A DNA stretch of 64,000 bases from Tetragenococcus halophilus subsp. halophilus DSM 20339 (GCF_003841405.1 NZ_PXYA01000003.1:1-64000), one strand, 5' to 3'. Counted from the stretch's first letter, positions 1-9,958 are shown. Translations and numbers: made by a program. Notes: generated by a model from the letters alone, not told the origin.

Positions 1-696
1 CTTGGCGTTCTATTTACCTCATTGCACCACTATTGATTATCCTGTTGACCGTTTTACTTACATTTAAAATGCCAAAAGATCCAGTTAAAAATGCCACACT
101 TTCTTATATGGATTCATTGAAAAGTATCCCTTTATTAATAAAAAACAAAGAGTCCTTTGTGAAGCAGCTGTTTCCGGATTTTTTATGTTCGGAACTTTTT
201 CAATCTTTGGTCTACGCTAATTTTTTATATTAGTAGTCCTATTTACAATTGGGGAACTTTTGAAGCAGGAATACTTGCTATTTTTGGTTTAGCCGGAGCT
301 GTAGCAGCACCACTTGTCGGAAAACTATCCGATCAATACGCACAACGAACGATCGTGTGGATGGGAATTATCATGCAGACAGTTAGCTTTATTATTCTAC
401 ACTTTTTTGCTGCGCATATTCTTCCGTTAATTCTATCTATTATTTTATTAGATATCGGCAATCAATTTGGTCAAGTAGCTAACCAAACTCGAGTACAGAA
501 TTTAGGAGAACAAGTCAGCAATCGTAACAACACTGTGTTCATGTTTTCTTATTTTATAGGAGGCGCACTTGGTTCTTTCCTAGGAACAACAATGTGGGGA
601 CAAGCTGGTTGGGTTGGCGTCACTTTGACCGCTCTATCTTTTCAATTATTAGCGATGATTTTCCACTTTGTTGTTTTTAAAAAGCAAGATCAGTGA
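1..696 (+). pseudogene. MFS transporter remnant, frameshifted and cut by window edge
   Basis: The reading begins at the window edge (WRSIYLIAPLLIILL...), so the 5' part lies outside. The first frame runs to about residue 50 beyond the edge and then the hydrophobic MFS-like reading moves to a second frame near 180 (FMFGTFSIFG) and a third frame near 212, which continues unbroken to the stop at 696 (GLAGAVAAPLVGKLSDQYAQR, the cytoplasmic MFS loop motif, then several membrane helices). At least one and probably two single-base indels are needed to restore it. It would have been a drug/proton antiporter of the major facilitator superfamily; the substrate cannot be inferred. Confidence 0.75.
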
Positions 697-799
697 GCTT
701 TATTGGAGCAGATTCAACAGCGTTTTCTGCTTCCTTTGAGTGATCAGAATAGGTTTAACATTAGTTTTTGCTTTCTTTGTGCTATTCATAAAGTTAAAA

Positions 800-843
800 A
801 ACCAAGCGTTTCTTTCAGCAACTGAAGAAACGCTTGGCTTTTA
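800..843. terminator. Bidirectional hairpin terminator
   Basis: Arms CCAAGCGTTTCTTTCAG and CTGAAGAAACGCTTGG pair with one bulged base around a CAA loop. A-run upstream and T-run downstream make it suitable for both the converging MFS remnant and the pepC remnant. Confidence 0.85.
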
Positions 844-864
844 ATTTTTATTCTAAATCAGTTT

Positions 865-2172
865 TTACGCCAATGCGCCCATAGGATCCCACGGTGCTAA
901 AACAGTTGGCTCTTTTTCGTAAGCTTTTAATTGTTCAGCAGTCAATAGATCTTTTCTGACAACGATTTGATAAGTGTATTCGTCCATCCAAGCATCGCTT
1001 GCTACAAAGAAACCTTTATCGCCGACTTTATCGCCCCAGCTGTTTTCAACTTTCATTTCGTAGATTTGTCATCGACAATATCTACGCCGGTTAATACCAT
1101 TGCATGGGTCATTAAACTTTCACCATAGTCTAAACGCTGTGCTTTTGTAGTCGTAAAGTCAACATCAATAACTCGTTCATGTCATAAGTATCAAGTGACA
1201 TGATACCGTTTTGTCTATTCGAAGATTGACCTACATCACAACCAAACAAACAGATTCACCTTGTTCTAATTGTGCATCGCTAATTTTTAAAGGTATCCAT
1301 ATCAAGATTTAAATACTTCACTTGTTTGCCACCTACGACATTACCTAGCATTTCTACTGTGTAAGATTGATTATAAGGTTTGTCATCTGTCGGTGCGTTG
1401 ATAATAGGAACATAGTTATTTAAATCTACTCCTACGTATTTATCATAAAAAGACTTCGGTGTTAATCACGATCAATATGGTATTCCTATTTTCATCACGA
1501 TATTCAAAAGCAAAAGTAGTCGGCGGTGTGCCAATGAGATAGCTAAAAATATTATACACTTCTTGTAGCATATCTCTCTGCTAGCTTGAATATCATTGCA
1601 GAAGCACATCAGCTACTAATTGACGTAAAGTTGCTGCATCTTTGCGAAGTTTTTGTTCAATAATTATTCAAGTCACGAGAGTTCGAAGAATTACTACTTT
1701 CAGGCATCGCTGCTTTAGGACAACACCATACTTATTAAAAAGTGAAACATCATATCCACTGTCCACCATCTTGTTGAGGTGTTCTAACAAAAGGCTACCC
1801 TACGACTTGTTACTTCTTGGTCTGCTGTCGCTAAAATGTTTTCATAAAATAATTGGACTTTTCATACTTATCCAAAAATTCGTATAATTTTGGGATAATT
1901 CAAAGTCTTTAAATCAAAATTATCTAAAATCTTATGACGAAAAGTATTAAGCGCTGCAAACATCCAGCAACGACCTGATTGTTTTTGATTAGATACATTT
2001 CCTGTTTTTAAATCAATTGAAAATACAGGTACATTATGCTTTGAGCCACGATATTTTCCGCTGAATTGGTAATACCATTTTTAACTACAGCATTTTGTGC
2101 TACTTGTTGCTTATCATTTTCTTTAAATTCTGCAGCAAATTTTGCTGTTAATTCATTTGTTATTTCAGCCAT
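865..2172 (-). pseudogene. pepC: Aminopeptidase C (C1B cysteine peptidase), multiply frameshifted
   Basis: PepC is a cytosolic bleomycin-hydrolase-type cysteine aminopeptidase of about 440 residues that trims casein- or soy-derived peptides. The ATG at 2172 follows AAAGGAGATG, and the N-terminus reads MAEITNELTAKFAAEF. The catalytic cysteine block SGRCWMFAALNTFRHKIL is visible near 1925-1975, the histidine block SLMTHAMVLTGV near 1100, and the asparagine block VENSWGDKVGDKGFF followed by the family ending VLAPWDPMGALA at 865-1056. These blocks lie in different frames. One lesion is clear just upstream of 1056, where AAATGAAAGTT needs one more G to read KWKVENSWG. Several other indels separate the remaining blocks, so no active enzyme can be made. 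Confidence 0.9.
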
Positions 2173-2235
2173 TCTTTCATCTCCTTTTAAAACTTACTTA
2201 TTTATTCTACTCTTTCCCTTTAGTAAAGACAACTA

Positions 2236-3251
2236 CTATCCGTTGTAGGTTGGTTTAGTCTTGTTCTTATTTCCCAAAAAGTAACGTTCAATTTTATTAT
2301 AAACTTTTCCTACAGGTTCACTTGCAAGTACAGTAGTCAGTAAAATACTGGCTAGGGCTAATACGATAAAACCAGGAAAACCTAAATGGATATTTTCTAA
2401 ATCAAAAGCGCGCATTCCTCTGATAAAGAAACCATGTAAGAGATAAGCAATTAGTGTATATTTCCTTCTTTAGTGTAACTAGTTTCTCTAGTCGGTACCA
2501 AAGAAAAGAAAGCCAACATGCCAATAATGGCTAACATAAAGGTAACAATACGCACTAAAAAGCCCATTCTGGGAAATTTAAGAAATCATCATAAGGCTTT
2601 GAACCAAAGAACATATATTTATTTACTTCATTCAAGTAATTCACTAAAGCATAAATAATGACAAAACCAACTGCAAATAGTTTTTTATATTTAAAGTTTT
2701 TAAACCAATCGAAAAAACCTTTGGGAAGATAATAACCAATAATAAAAAACGGCAAGAAAACAGCCGTACGCTGTAAAGTCAACTCACGACCAATAAATGG
2801 CGTATAGCCGACAAGTAAACTAATTAATATGCTGATTGTGATACCAGCCGTTGGACGTATTCTTCTGAAAAAATATAAAGAAATTTGCCAAAAAAAAGAA
2901 CTGATCAAAAACCACAGTGACCAATTGGGAACGTCAAGTTGAAAAGTAAAGTGCTCCTCTGCTCCTGATAAACGATTAAAAAGCGAATATAACCATTGAA
3001 AGAATATATAAGGTACAATAAACTTTGAAAATTCGTTGCAACAGGCGCTTTTTTTGTGGATCAAACGATTTTGCAAAAAAACCTGAAATGAAAATAAAAG
3101 CCGGCATATGAAAAGCAAAAATCGTATAATATAAATCATGATTCCATTGTTCATTTTCAATAAACGGTTGCATCATATGCCCAAAAACCACTAAGATCAT
3201 TAATAAAAATTTGGCATTGTCAAAATAAGGATCCCGTTTTTTCTCTGCCAT
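2236..3251 (-). pseudogene. Acyltransferase-3 family membrane protein, frameshifted
   Basis: The N-terminus [25 protein letters not shown] and the following [16 protein letters not shown] are typical of fucose-4-O-acetylase-like/acyltransferase-3 proteins, which are roughly ten-helix membrane enzymes that O-acetylate surface glycans. The reading changes frame near 3030 ([16 protein letters not shown] continues in the next frame), near 2560 after FLNFPEWAF, and again near 2462 (YTLIAYLLHGFFIRG). It ends at the TAG at 2236. Three indels inactivate it. A TTG start at 3260 is possible; the ATG at 3251 is preferred. RBS is weak. Confidence 0.8.
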
Positions 3252-3371
3252 ATAACTCAATCACCAACTTCTCTACAAACTATTTGTTATTATACCTGAA
3301 GATTATTGCAATTCAGTTGCATTTTTATGAAAAAACATCAAAAATTTTAACGATAAATTAAATAAAACTAA

Positions 3372-3406
3372 AAAAACAGCGTCCAAAATCCTAGGCGCTG
3401 TTTGTT
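3372..3406 (-). terminator. Terminator of tRNA-Asn
   Basis: On the minus strand AAACAGCG and CGCTGTTT form a stem followed by TTTTTAG immediately downstream of the tRNA. Confidence 0.75.
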
Positions 3407-3411
3407 AAATA

Positions 3412-3485
3412 CTCCGGCAGTAGGACTCGAACCTACGACATCATGATTAACAGTCATGCGCTACTACCAACTGAGCTATGCCGGA
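3412..3485 (-). tRNA. tRNA-Asn (GUU anticodon)
   Basis: A 74-nt cloverleaf is visible: acceptor TCCGGCA/TGCCGGA, D arm AGCTCAGTTGGTAGTAGC, anticodon loop CTGTTAA giving GTT, T arm GGTTCGAGTCC, and G as discriminator. CCA is not encoded. An identical copy lies at 44611-44684 next to 5S rRNA. Confidence 0.97.
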
Positions 3486-3604
3486 ATGATAGAAGTCTAA
3501 ACATCTTTAACAAAAACAAGAAACAGGAGTAAAACAGTTTCGAATTAAATTACCTCTTTCATTCTTCCTGTTTTACTTCTGATTATTTATTTAAAACAAA
3601 AAAA

Positions 3605-3905
3605 CTAGATCTTACGAGAGAGAGTCTTAACTTTATTGTAGACATCTACGTAAATTTCACCATTATCTCCATCAGTTGAGCTTTCTTCAAGATTCCATCC
3701 AGCAAGATTAGCTATCGATTGTATCGTAAGAAACTTCCGTAATACCTGCCCCAGGCTCAATCCCTGTAATTGTATAATCCACTTCCTCACTATAATTAAC
3801 ATCACCTTGAGCCTCAGTAGCATTTTCTGTCTCTCCATTATCACAAGCAGCTAGTAAAAAAATAGGCGATAGCCCAAAAATCAATGATTTTTTTAATTTA
3901 TTCAC
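3605..3905 (-). pseudogene. Lipoprotein remnant resembling a glycine-betaine binding protein
   Basis: A GTG start at 3905 gives the signal peptide NKLKKSLIFGLSPIFLLAAC with a lipobox, then about 45 residues ending in ITGIEPGAGITEV. The next frame continues ANLAGWNLEESST to the stop at 3605. In OpuAC/GbuC-type substrate-binding lipoproteins (about 290 residues) these blocks are separated by much longer stretches, so I read this as an internally deleted and frameshifted remnant. The family assignment rests on the GIEPGAGI and W-LEESST motifs and is moderate. Confidence 0.5.
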
Positions 3906-3958
3906 AAAACACAACACCTTTCCGATTGTTATTTGTTACTATTTTTTTAAACAAAATA

Positions 3959-4120
3959 TTACATTTTTAGGACTTCTTTATCATCAGATCCATCGGGTTT
4001 AGCATCATAACCCCTTGTGTTAGCGATAACAAAACTTTCAAAAACAATTGTCTTACTGAAGCCATTTTTAATTTTAGTGGATCCGAACTTTTTGCTTTCA
4101 CCACCCCCATCAACTAAGTA
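3959..4120 (-). pseudogene. 3' fragment of an unidentified gene cut by an IS
   Basis: A frame open from the IS end at 4120 to the stop at 3959 reads LVDGGGESKKFGSTKIKNG... and ends DGSDDKEVLKM. I do not recognise the family. Its apparent start lies inside the terminal repeat of the IS, so the true 5' part is missing, or the frame is spurious. Confidence 0.3.
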
Positions 4121-5688
4121 ACTAAAACTTGAAAGTTCAAAAATACAGTTCATCCCTTGATAAATAAACGTTTTTTTATACAAAAATAGCATGAACCACT
4201 CAAATCCTGGTATAATAGAATCAACGAAAAACCACTAACCAAGGAGTGTTCATGCCATGTCAATTATAACACAAACAACGCCAAACTCAGAAAAAATTTC
4301 TACCTCTGTGTCTGATTTTTTTCATCAGTTCCATGTAGCTTCTGCTCTTAAAAAATCGAATGCCGTGCACAGGAAGGGTTTCTCCGTTTCTGTTATTTTT
4401 TCGTTCCTATTAGCTTCGATCTTTACCAACGGTTCTACCTATCGGTTTTACCAAAAGCAAAAGGAACAGCTATCATTTTCAGATAAAACATTTCGCAACG
4501 TTTTGAATGATCCGCACATTCATTGGCAAAAATTACTGATCTTAGTGGCTAAATCCGTCATTACTTTCCTACGTCCATTGACGGATGATGCCCGAAAGAC
4601 CACGTTTATCGTGGATGACTCCATGTATTCTCGCTTGAATGCGAAAAAAGTGGAATGTGCCGCTTTACAATACGACCATGCCAAGAAAAAATATTTCAAA
4701 GGATTTCGTTATTTACAATTAGGCTGGAGTGATGGCAATAGCTTTGTCCCTGTTGCTTTTTCGTTGCTCTCCGGGAAAAGAAAGCTCCAATCTGATCTTG
4801 ATATCGGGGATCAACGCACGAATAGGGGGAAACGTAAAGCTCAAGCGCTTCGTAAAGGTACGGAAGTGACACTGGAACTGCTTCGATCGGCTTTGAACCA
4901 AGGGATCCATGCGGATTATGTCTTATTCGATACTTGGTTTTCCAGTCCCAAAATGTTCCAACAGATCCGTGACCTGAAATGCCACTGCGTAGCGATGGTT
5001 AAACGTAGTCAAAAGATCTACTACCGTTATCAAGGCCAAAAGATGGATGTCAAAGAAATCTTCAAACGAAACAAGAAACGCCGCGGTCGTTCTCGCTATC
5101 TTTTGAGTGTCCAAGTAGAAGCTGTCGTAGAAGGGAAAATCCTTCCATTAAGTTGGTATATATTCGCAATCGCAATAAACGAAACGACTATTTGGTCTTA
5201 GCTTCGACCGATATCGATCTGACCGAAGACGAGATCATTCAGCTCTATGCTAGACGCTGGTCGGTGGAAGTCTACTTCAAGATGTGCAAACAATACTTAA
5301 AATTAGCCAAGTACCAAGGGATTTCTTATGACGGGATCTTTGCGCATACGACACTGGTAGCTATCGGTTATATGATCCTAGCGGTGCAAGAACGTGAAAG
5401 TAAAGACGACCGAACGCTTGGCGAGTTATTTTATCTTCTCATTGATGAGCTTTCCGAGCTTTCTGTATCGGAAGCCATTCTGCAATTACTCGTTTTATTC
5501 CAAGAAGCTTTTGCGGATGAATATGTTTTGGATGAAGCCGTATTAAATAACATTATCGAACAGTTCCTTGAAAAACTACCTTCCTCTATACAAAAACAGC
5601 TCAAGCAAGCAGGTTGAAGTTAATTTTGTGCATAAGATGCTTAGTATACCAAGGGATACGTATCGAAAAGTAGGTTTCAAGTTTTAGT
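4121..5688 (+). mobile_element. IS4-family insertion sequence, copy 1
   Basis: Terminal inverted repeats begin ACTAAAACTTGAAA at 4121 and end TTTCAAGTTTTAGT at 5688. The 5-bp sequence AAGTA is duplicated on both sides (4116-4120 and 5689-5693). Length 1568 bp, nearly the same as copy 2 at 12774-14343. Its transposase is frameshifted. Confidence 0.9.
4257..5617 (+). pseudogene. IS4-family DDE transposase, frameshifted
   Basis: The frame runs from ATG 4257 and breaks near 5145, where one base is missing relative to copy 2 (ATCCTTCCATTAAG here against GTTTTTCCTATTAAG). The downstream frame continues from about 5153 to 5617 and carries the IS4 signature YARRWSVEVYFKMCK, i.e. Y-(2)-R-(3)-E-(6)-K. 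The catalytic aspartates are in IVDDSMY and FDTWFSS. Without frameshifting the product lacks the catalytic glutamate, so this copy is probably mobile only in trans. Confidence 0.9.
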
Positions 5689-5716
5689 AAGTAATATAAA
5701 TCTTTTATATTACTTA
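5688..5716. repeat. AT-rich perfect hairpin interrupted by the IS
   Basis: Arms TAAGTAATATAAA and TTTATATTACTTA pair perfectly around TCT. If the IS and one target duplication are removed, the arm extends to 15 bp (ACTAAGTAATATAAA), so the IS entered the stem of a pre-existing palindrome. Confidence 0.7.
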
Positions 5717-5913
5717 GTATAATTTCAAAAGTTTTGAAAGTTTCAAATTTGCAGTGCCACAATAATGCGCCATTTTCGCATTCACATACTATTCAACTTA
5801 ACACAAAGACTAAATATAAGCAAAATACCGTTGTGTAGCTTTATTTTTTTACCGAAAATTAGTAGAATGAATAAGTAAAATGAACAAAAAGTTGTTAGAT
5901 AAAGGAGTAAATA

Positions 5914-6444
5914 ATGGTTACATTAAAAACAATTGAACACTCAGATTACCAAACGGTAGACAGTTTAATTCGCAAAGCATTTACAAATACTGAAGAAGGT
6001 TACGGAAATGAAGCAGAACTAGCCGCTAATTTACGAAAAGATGCCACTTACCAAAATTATCTCGAAATAGTTGCTTTAAAAGATAATACTATTGTCGGTC
6101 ATGGACTTTTAAGTGAAGTAGATGTTTATGAAGATAGTAATCTTCTTAGCACAGGACTCTGCCTAGCGCCACTTGCTGTTCTACCAGAAATGCAAAAACA
6201 AGGAATCGGTGCTATGTTGTTAGAAGAACTAGAAATACGAGCTAAAAAAGAAAATTATCCTTTTATCAGTATCTTAGGTCATCCAGCATATTATTCAAAA
6301 TTTGGTTATCAATTAGCCAGTCATTTTAATATACAAGCGCCTTTTCCTGTTCCTGATGATGCCTACTTTGTTAAAGAATTATATCCGGCCAGCTTAAAAA
6401 ATGTACAAGGGACAATTTGTTATTTAGATGCATTTAACGAATAG
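5914..6444 (+). CDS. GNAT family N-acetyltransferase (YhbS-like)
   Basis: The 176-residue protein has the GNAT fold: an N-terminal strand-helix region (TIEHSDYQTVDSLIRKAF), the acetyl-CoA binding motif A LAPLAVLPEMQKQGIGAMLLEELE at about residues 89-112, and LGHPAYYSKFGYQLAS near 126-141, typical of YhbS-type predicted acetyltransferases. It would transfer acetyl from acetyl-CoA to an amine; the substrate is unknown. RBS AAAGGAG lies 7 nt before ATG. A second GNAT gene follows after 30 nt, so the two are probably co-transcribed up to the terminator at 6962. Confidence 0.88.
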   Translation: MVTLKTIEHSDYQTVDSLIRKAFTNTEEGYGNEAELAANLRKDATYQNYLEIVALKDNTIVGHGLLSEVDVYEDSNLLSTGLCLAPLAVLPEMQKQGIGAMLLEELEIRAKKENYPFISILGHPAYYSKFGYQLASHFNIQAPFPVPDDAYFVKELYPASLKNVQGTICYLDAFNE

Positions 6445-6474
6445 TGTTTACGATAGATAGTGGAGGTGGCGAAA

Positions 6475-6957
6475 ATGGCAATTAAAATCATATCTGCCTA
6501 TGATTATCCCTATGAAATAAAAAAATTATTTAACGAATATACGAATATGTTAATCACGCAAGATAAACAAATAAATAACTATTTAGCAATGCAAAATTAT
6601 AGTGATGAACTAGAAAATTTAGAAAAGAAATATGGTTTGCCTGATGGTCGCTTATACTTAGCTTACTATAACAGCAAACTAGCTGGTTGTATTGGTTTGA
6701 AAAAGTTGGACAACCACTATTGTGAAATAAAACGATTCTATGTTCGTCCCGCATTTAGAAGGAAACATATCGGCACACATTTAATGGATACAATTATTGA
6801 AGAAAGTCGCCAAATTGGTTATCAACATATATTGTTGGATACTTTGCCTCACTTAAAAGCAGCAATTGTTAATTATAAAAAGCATGGCTTTTATGAAATA
6901 GAAAGTTATAATGATAATCCAATAGGAAATTCTATTTATATGCAACTTGATTTATAG
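6475..6957 (+). CDS. GNAT family N-acetyltransferase
   Basis: A 160-residue acetyltransferase with motif A RFYVRPAFRRKHIGTHLMDTIIEE at about residues 84-107 and a C-terminal LDTLPHLKAAIVNYKKHGFYEI block. The start is set at the ATG at 6475 because GGAGGTGG lies 5 nt upstream; an in-frame GTG at 6460 lacks an RBS. It is the second gene after another GNAT gene and ends just before a strong terminator. The substrate cannot be predicted. Confidence 0.88.
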   Translation: MAIKIISAYDYPYEIKKLFNEYTNMLITQDKQINNYLAMQNYSDELENLEKKYGLPDGRLYLAYYNSKLAGCIGLKKLDNHYCEIKRFYVRPAFRRKHIGTHLMDTIIEESRQIGYQHILLDTLPHLKAAIVNYKKHGFYEIESYNDNPIGNSIYMQLDL

Positions 6958-6961
6958 ATAA

Positions 6962-7003
6962 AAAATTAGCCAGACAACATGCTGTCTGGCTAATTTTTTA
7001 TTT
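6962..7003. terminator. Bidirectional terminator
   Basis: Arms AAAATTAGCCAGACA and TGTCTGGCTAATTTT (perfect 15 bp) around ACATGC, followed by TTTATTT. It serves the GNAT pair and the converging cfa gene. Confidence 0.92.
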
Positions 7004-7029
7004 GTTTAGATTTTAATACCACATCTATC

Positions 7030-8211
7030 TTACGAATTTTTGTACATATATTCTCTAGTCATTGGTAGACCGTAACCACTTGTGCCGTTGACCAATAGAT
7101 ATTGCATAACATCAATATTACCTGCTTCAAAAGAAGCTGCACAAGCTTGTAGATACAATGACCACATACGTGAGAACGGTTCGCCATATCGATCGACAAC
7201 CGTATCAATATGTTCTAAATAATTTTGATACCAAATTTCAAGTGTTTTTTGATAATGACGTCTTAATGGTTCAAGATCTGTCAATTGTAAACCTGCGTTC
7301 ATAATATTTGTCAAGTTTTCGGCAACATTTGGGATATATCCACCTGGAAAGATATATTTAGAAAGAAATGGATCACTACCTACGCCCTCATGCTGACCAG
7401 TAATACCATGAATCAACGCACGGCCATTAGGAACAAGTAGTTTTTGCACTTGTTCAAAGTACTTAGGTAAGTTTTCTTTGCCTACGTGTTCAAACATACC
7501 AATAGATGTTGCGTAGTCAAATTTTTCTTCAACTTCACGATAATCTTCTAAATAAACGTCCACTTGACCTTCTAGGCCTCTAGTTTTAATTTCTTCTTTA
7601 ACTTGGTCATATTGTTCTTGACTTAAGGTAATCCCAGTAGCTTTAAGTCCAAATTCTTCAGCTGCCATAAAAAGTACAGAGCCCCAGCCACAACCAATAT
7701 CTACTAAAGTTTTTCCGCGTTCCGGGTTTAATTTTGTTAAAACATGACGTACTTTATTTTTTTGCGCTTGTTCAAGCGTATCATTTTCATCTTTAAAGTA
7801 AGCACAAGAATAAGTCATCGTTTTATCTAACCACAGACGATAAAAATCATTACCGATATCATAATGACTTTGCACATCTTCTTTGGAATTTTTTTCTGAA
7901 TGAGAAATTTTAGGTAAGAACTTCAAAAATCCACTGTTATCTGTTACAAAGCTGTTTACACTTCGATAAGCAGAAGCAACGAGTTCTTGTAGGTCACCCT
8001 TCACCTCAATATCACCGTTCATGTACGCTTCACCTAAAGTTAATGTAGGAAGTGAAGTTAGCTCTTTAATAGGGATCGCCTTTTTTAATTGGATCACAGT
8101 CTCAGGCGTGCCTTCGCCATAAACTTCGCTTGTTCCGTCCCAGTACTCTACCTTTACTGGAATATCAAAAGCATGACCTAAAAGCTTATCATACGTTTTC
8201 TTTTCTAACAT
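7030..8211 (-). CDS. cfa: Cyclopropane-fatty-acyl-phospholipid synthase
   Basis: A 393-residue SAM-dependent enzyme that adds a methylene group across cis double bonds of membrane phospholipid acyl chains, a modification linked to acid and osmotic stress tolerance. Visible: N-terminal Cfa domain, SHYDIGNDFYRLWLDKTMTYSCAYF near residue 115, the SAM motif LVDIGCGWGSVLFMAAEEFG near 170, and YIFPGGYIPNVAE near 285. The ATG at 8211 is chosen because AAGGTGGAG precedes it; upstream in-frame codons enter IS sequence. An IS ends 57 bp upstream of the start, so the native upstream promoter region has been largely replaced. Confidence 0.95.
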   Translation of the reverse strand: MLEKKTYDKLLGHAFDIPVKVEYWDGTSEVYGEGTPETVIQLKKAIPIKELTSLPTLTLGEAYMNGDIEVKGDLQELVASAYRSVNSFVTDNSGFLKFLPKISHSEKNSKEDVQSHYDIGNDFYRLWLDKTMTYSCAYFKDENDTLEQAQKNKVRHVLTKLNPERGKTLVDIGCGWGSVLFMAAEEFGLKATGITLSQEQYDQVKEEIKTRGLEGQVDVYLEDYREVEEKFDYATSIGMFEHVGKENLPKYFEQVQKLLVPNGRALIHGITGQHEGVGSDPFLSKYIFPGGYIPNVAENLTNIMNAGLQLTDLEPLRRHYQKTLEIWYQNYLEHIDTVVDRYGEPFSRMWSLYLQACAASFEAGNIDVMQYLLVNGTSGYGLPMTREYMYKNS

Positions 8212-8267
8212 TAAAAACACTCCACCTTTAAAATTTGTATTCTTGTTCTGCAAGTGTATACTTATAT

Positions 8268-9790
8268 ACTCAAGTTTCGCATACCCAAAATGATGATGTC
8301 CCTTTGATAGAACAACGCTGATAGTAAAATAATGGTTCGCTTGACTTTTGTTCAAAGGATACAAAAAGAACTCCTTTTGTTTTATAATGGATTTAACGAC
8401 AAATCTAAAAACAAGGAGTTCTTGCTCTTATGATACACTTAAAAAACATCAAAAATCAATTACCAAATGAAATGAACGCAATTTTTTCTGAACTGAACGT
8501 CCTGAAATGTTTACGACAAACCTCTATTTGTAAGCAAAAAGGCTATTCTCCCGCCATTATTTTTACTTTTCTTTTCAGTTTAGTGTTTAAGGGCAAGACC
8601 TTGAACCAAGTCCTCAGCGGACGTGAAGCAGATCAATATATGAAGAAAGATACCGTTTACCGTTTGATGAACGATCCGCACAATAATTGGCGTAGCTTTC
8701 TGCTTCGTTTTAGTGCTTCTGTGATCGAAAAGATCCATCGATTAACAGATCCAAGTACCCATCTACGTACGCTTGTTTTGGATGACTCAACGTTCTATCG
8801 AAATCGAAGTCAGAAAGTGCCTGGTTTGGCGCGCCTTTGGGATCATGCTTTACAAAAAGGTTATAAAGGCTATCGCATGCTAACTTTAGGCTTTTCTGAT
8901 GGGTACTCTTTTATTCCTATTGATTTTGGATTGCTTTCAGGCAAAAACCAAGTCAATCAAAAACAAGCGGAAAGTGATCAAAGAACGAGTGGGGCAAAAC
9001 GCTTCAAAGAAGCCCAACGATCTATGCCTGATGTGGCCATTGAGATGGTGCAAAGAGCCCTTGATCAAGGCGTTTACGCCAGTCATGTGTTAATGGATAA
9101 ATGGTTTACCTCTCCTAAAATGATCGATCGTTTGCATGATTTAGGCATCCATACCCTAGGTATGGCAAAAAATGGCAAGACCCAATATTTTTATCAAAGA
9201 CGTTTATATAAATTAAGCGAACTCTACCAAAAGTCAATAAAGGAATACTGTCAAGAAGCCATCATTTCCTCTATTATTGTTCAGCCAAGCAGCGGGAAGA
9301 CCCCCGTCAAAATCGTTTTTGTCAAAAATCGGAATAACCAAAGTGCTTGGTTAGCCCTTATGACAGATGACCTGACTTTGTCATCCCAAGAAATCGTGAA
9401 GACGTACTCGGTTCGCTGGGACATAGAAACGTTCTTTAAAGTTTCCAAATCTCTCCTTCATTTGTCACAAGAAACCCAAACGCGCAATTATCAAGCCTTG
9501 ATTTGTCATACCACCATTGTGTTCACGCGCTACATCTTATTAAGTTGGCAACAACGCTGTGCCAATGACGAGCGGACCTTAGGCGGCTTATTTTATGAAC
9601 TTGCTGACCAAATAAAAGAACTTGACTGGTCGGTGGCTTTATTAGAACTAATGGACATTTTGCAAGCAGTCAGTGAAAAAGCGAGTCATAAACTACAAGA
9701 CTTCATTGAAAGTCAACTGCAGCTCTGGATCGATACGCTGCCCAATTATATCAAGGCTTATCTACCGAATTTGGTGTGCGAAACTTGAGT
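8268..9790 (+). mobile_element. IS4-family insertion sequence, second type
   Basis: Inverted repeats ACTCAAGTTTCGCA at 8268 and TGCGAAACTTGAGT ending at 9790; length 1523 bp. The flanks (TATAT on the left, GATAA on the right) do not match, so no target duplication is present. The right end cuts an ArsR-type gene, while the left end lies 57 bp from cfa. Confidence 0.88.
8430..9788 (+). CDS. IS4-family DDE transposase
   Basis: An intact 452-residue transposase. The DDE residues fall in LVLDDSTFYRN, LMDKWFTSPKM and the IS4 signature YSVRWDIETFFKVSK (Y-(2)-R-(3)-E-(6)-K). It shares this architecture with the transposases at 4257 and 12910 but is a distinct sequence with its own terminal repeats. 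AAGGAG lies about 11 nt before the ATG. Apparently functional. Confidence 0.93.
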   Translation: MIHLKNIKNQLPNEMNAIFSELNVLKCLRQTSICKQKGYSPAIIFTFLFSLVFKGKTLNQVLSGREADQYMKKDTVYRLMNDPHNNWRSFLLRFSASVIEKIHRLTDPSTHLRTLVLDDSTFYRNRSQKVPGLARLWDHALQKGYKGYRMLTLGFSDGYSFIPIDFGLLSGKNQVNQKQAESDQRTSGAKRFKEAQRSMPDVAIEMVQRALDQGVYASHVLMDKWFTSPKMIDRLHDLGIHTLGMAKNGKTQYFYQRRLYKLSELYQKSIKEYCQEAIISSIIVQPSSGKTPVKIVFVKNRNNQSAWLALMTDDLTLSSQEIVKTYSVRWDIETFFKVSKSLLHLSQETQTRNYQALICHTTIVFTRYILLSWQQRCANDERTLGGLFYELADQIKELDWSVALLELMDILQAVSEKASHKLQDFIESQLQLWIDTLPNYIKAYLPNLVCET

Positions 9791-9926
9791 GATAAGAAAC
9801 AGTAGCAGCTGTCATATCAAAATGACGGGAGATCTCTCCAGCCGATAAACGCCCATCTTTTAACATTTGTAGAATTTCTCTTCTCACAGGATCCGAAAGC
9901 GCCTTAAAACTAGCTTCAAAACTCAT
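9791..9926 (-). pseudogene. ArsR/SdpR-like repressor truncated by IS
   Basis: From the ATG at 9926 (GGAG 8 nt upstream) the frame reads MSFEASFKALSDPVRREILQMLKDGRLSAGEISRHFDMTAATVSYH, the winged-helix N-terminus of an SdpR-type ArsR repressor of about 90 residues. It then enters the IS at 9790. About half the protein, including the wing and the dimer helix, is missing and is not found at the other end of the IS. Confidence 0.88.
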
Positions 9927-9958
9927 TTGTTTAGCTCCAATCAACTATTTAGAAAAAT

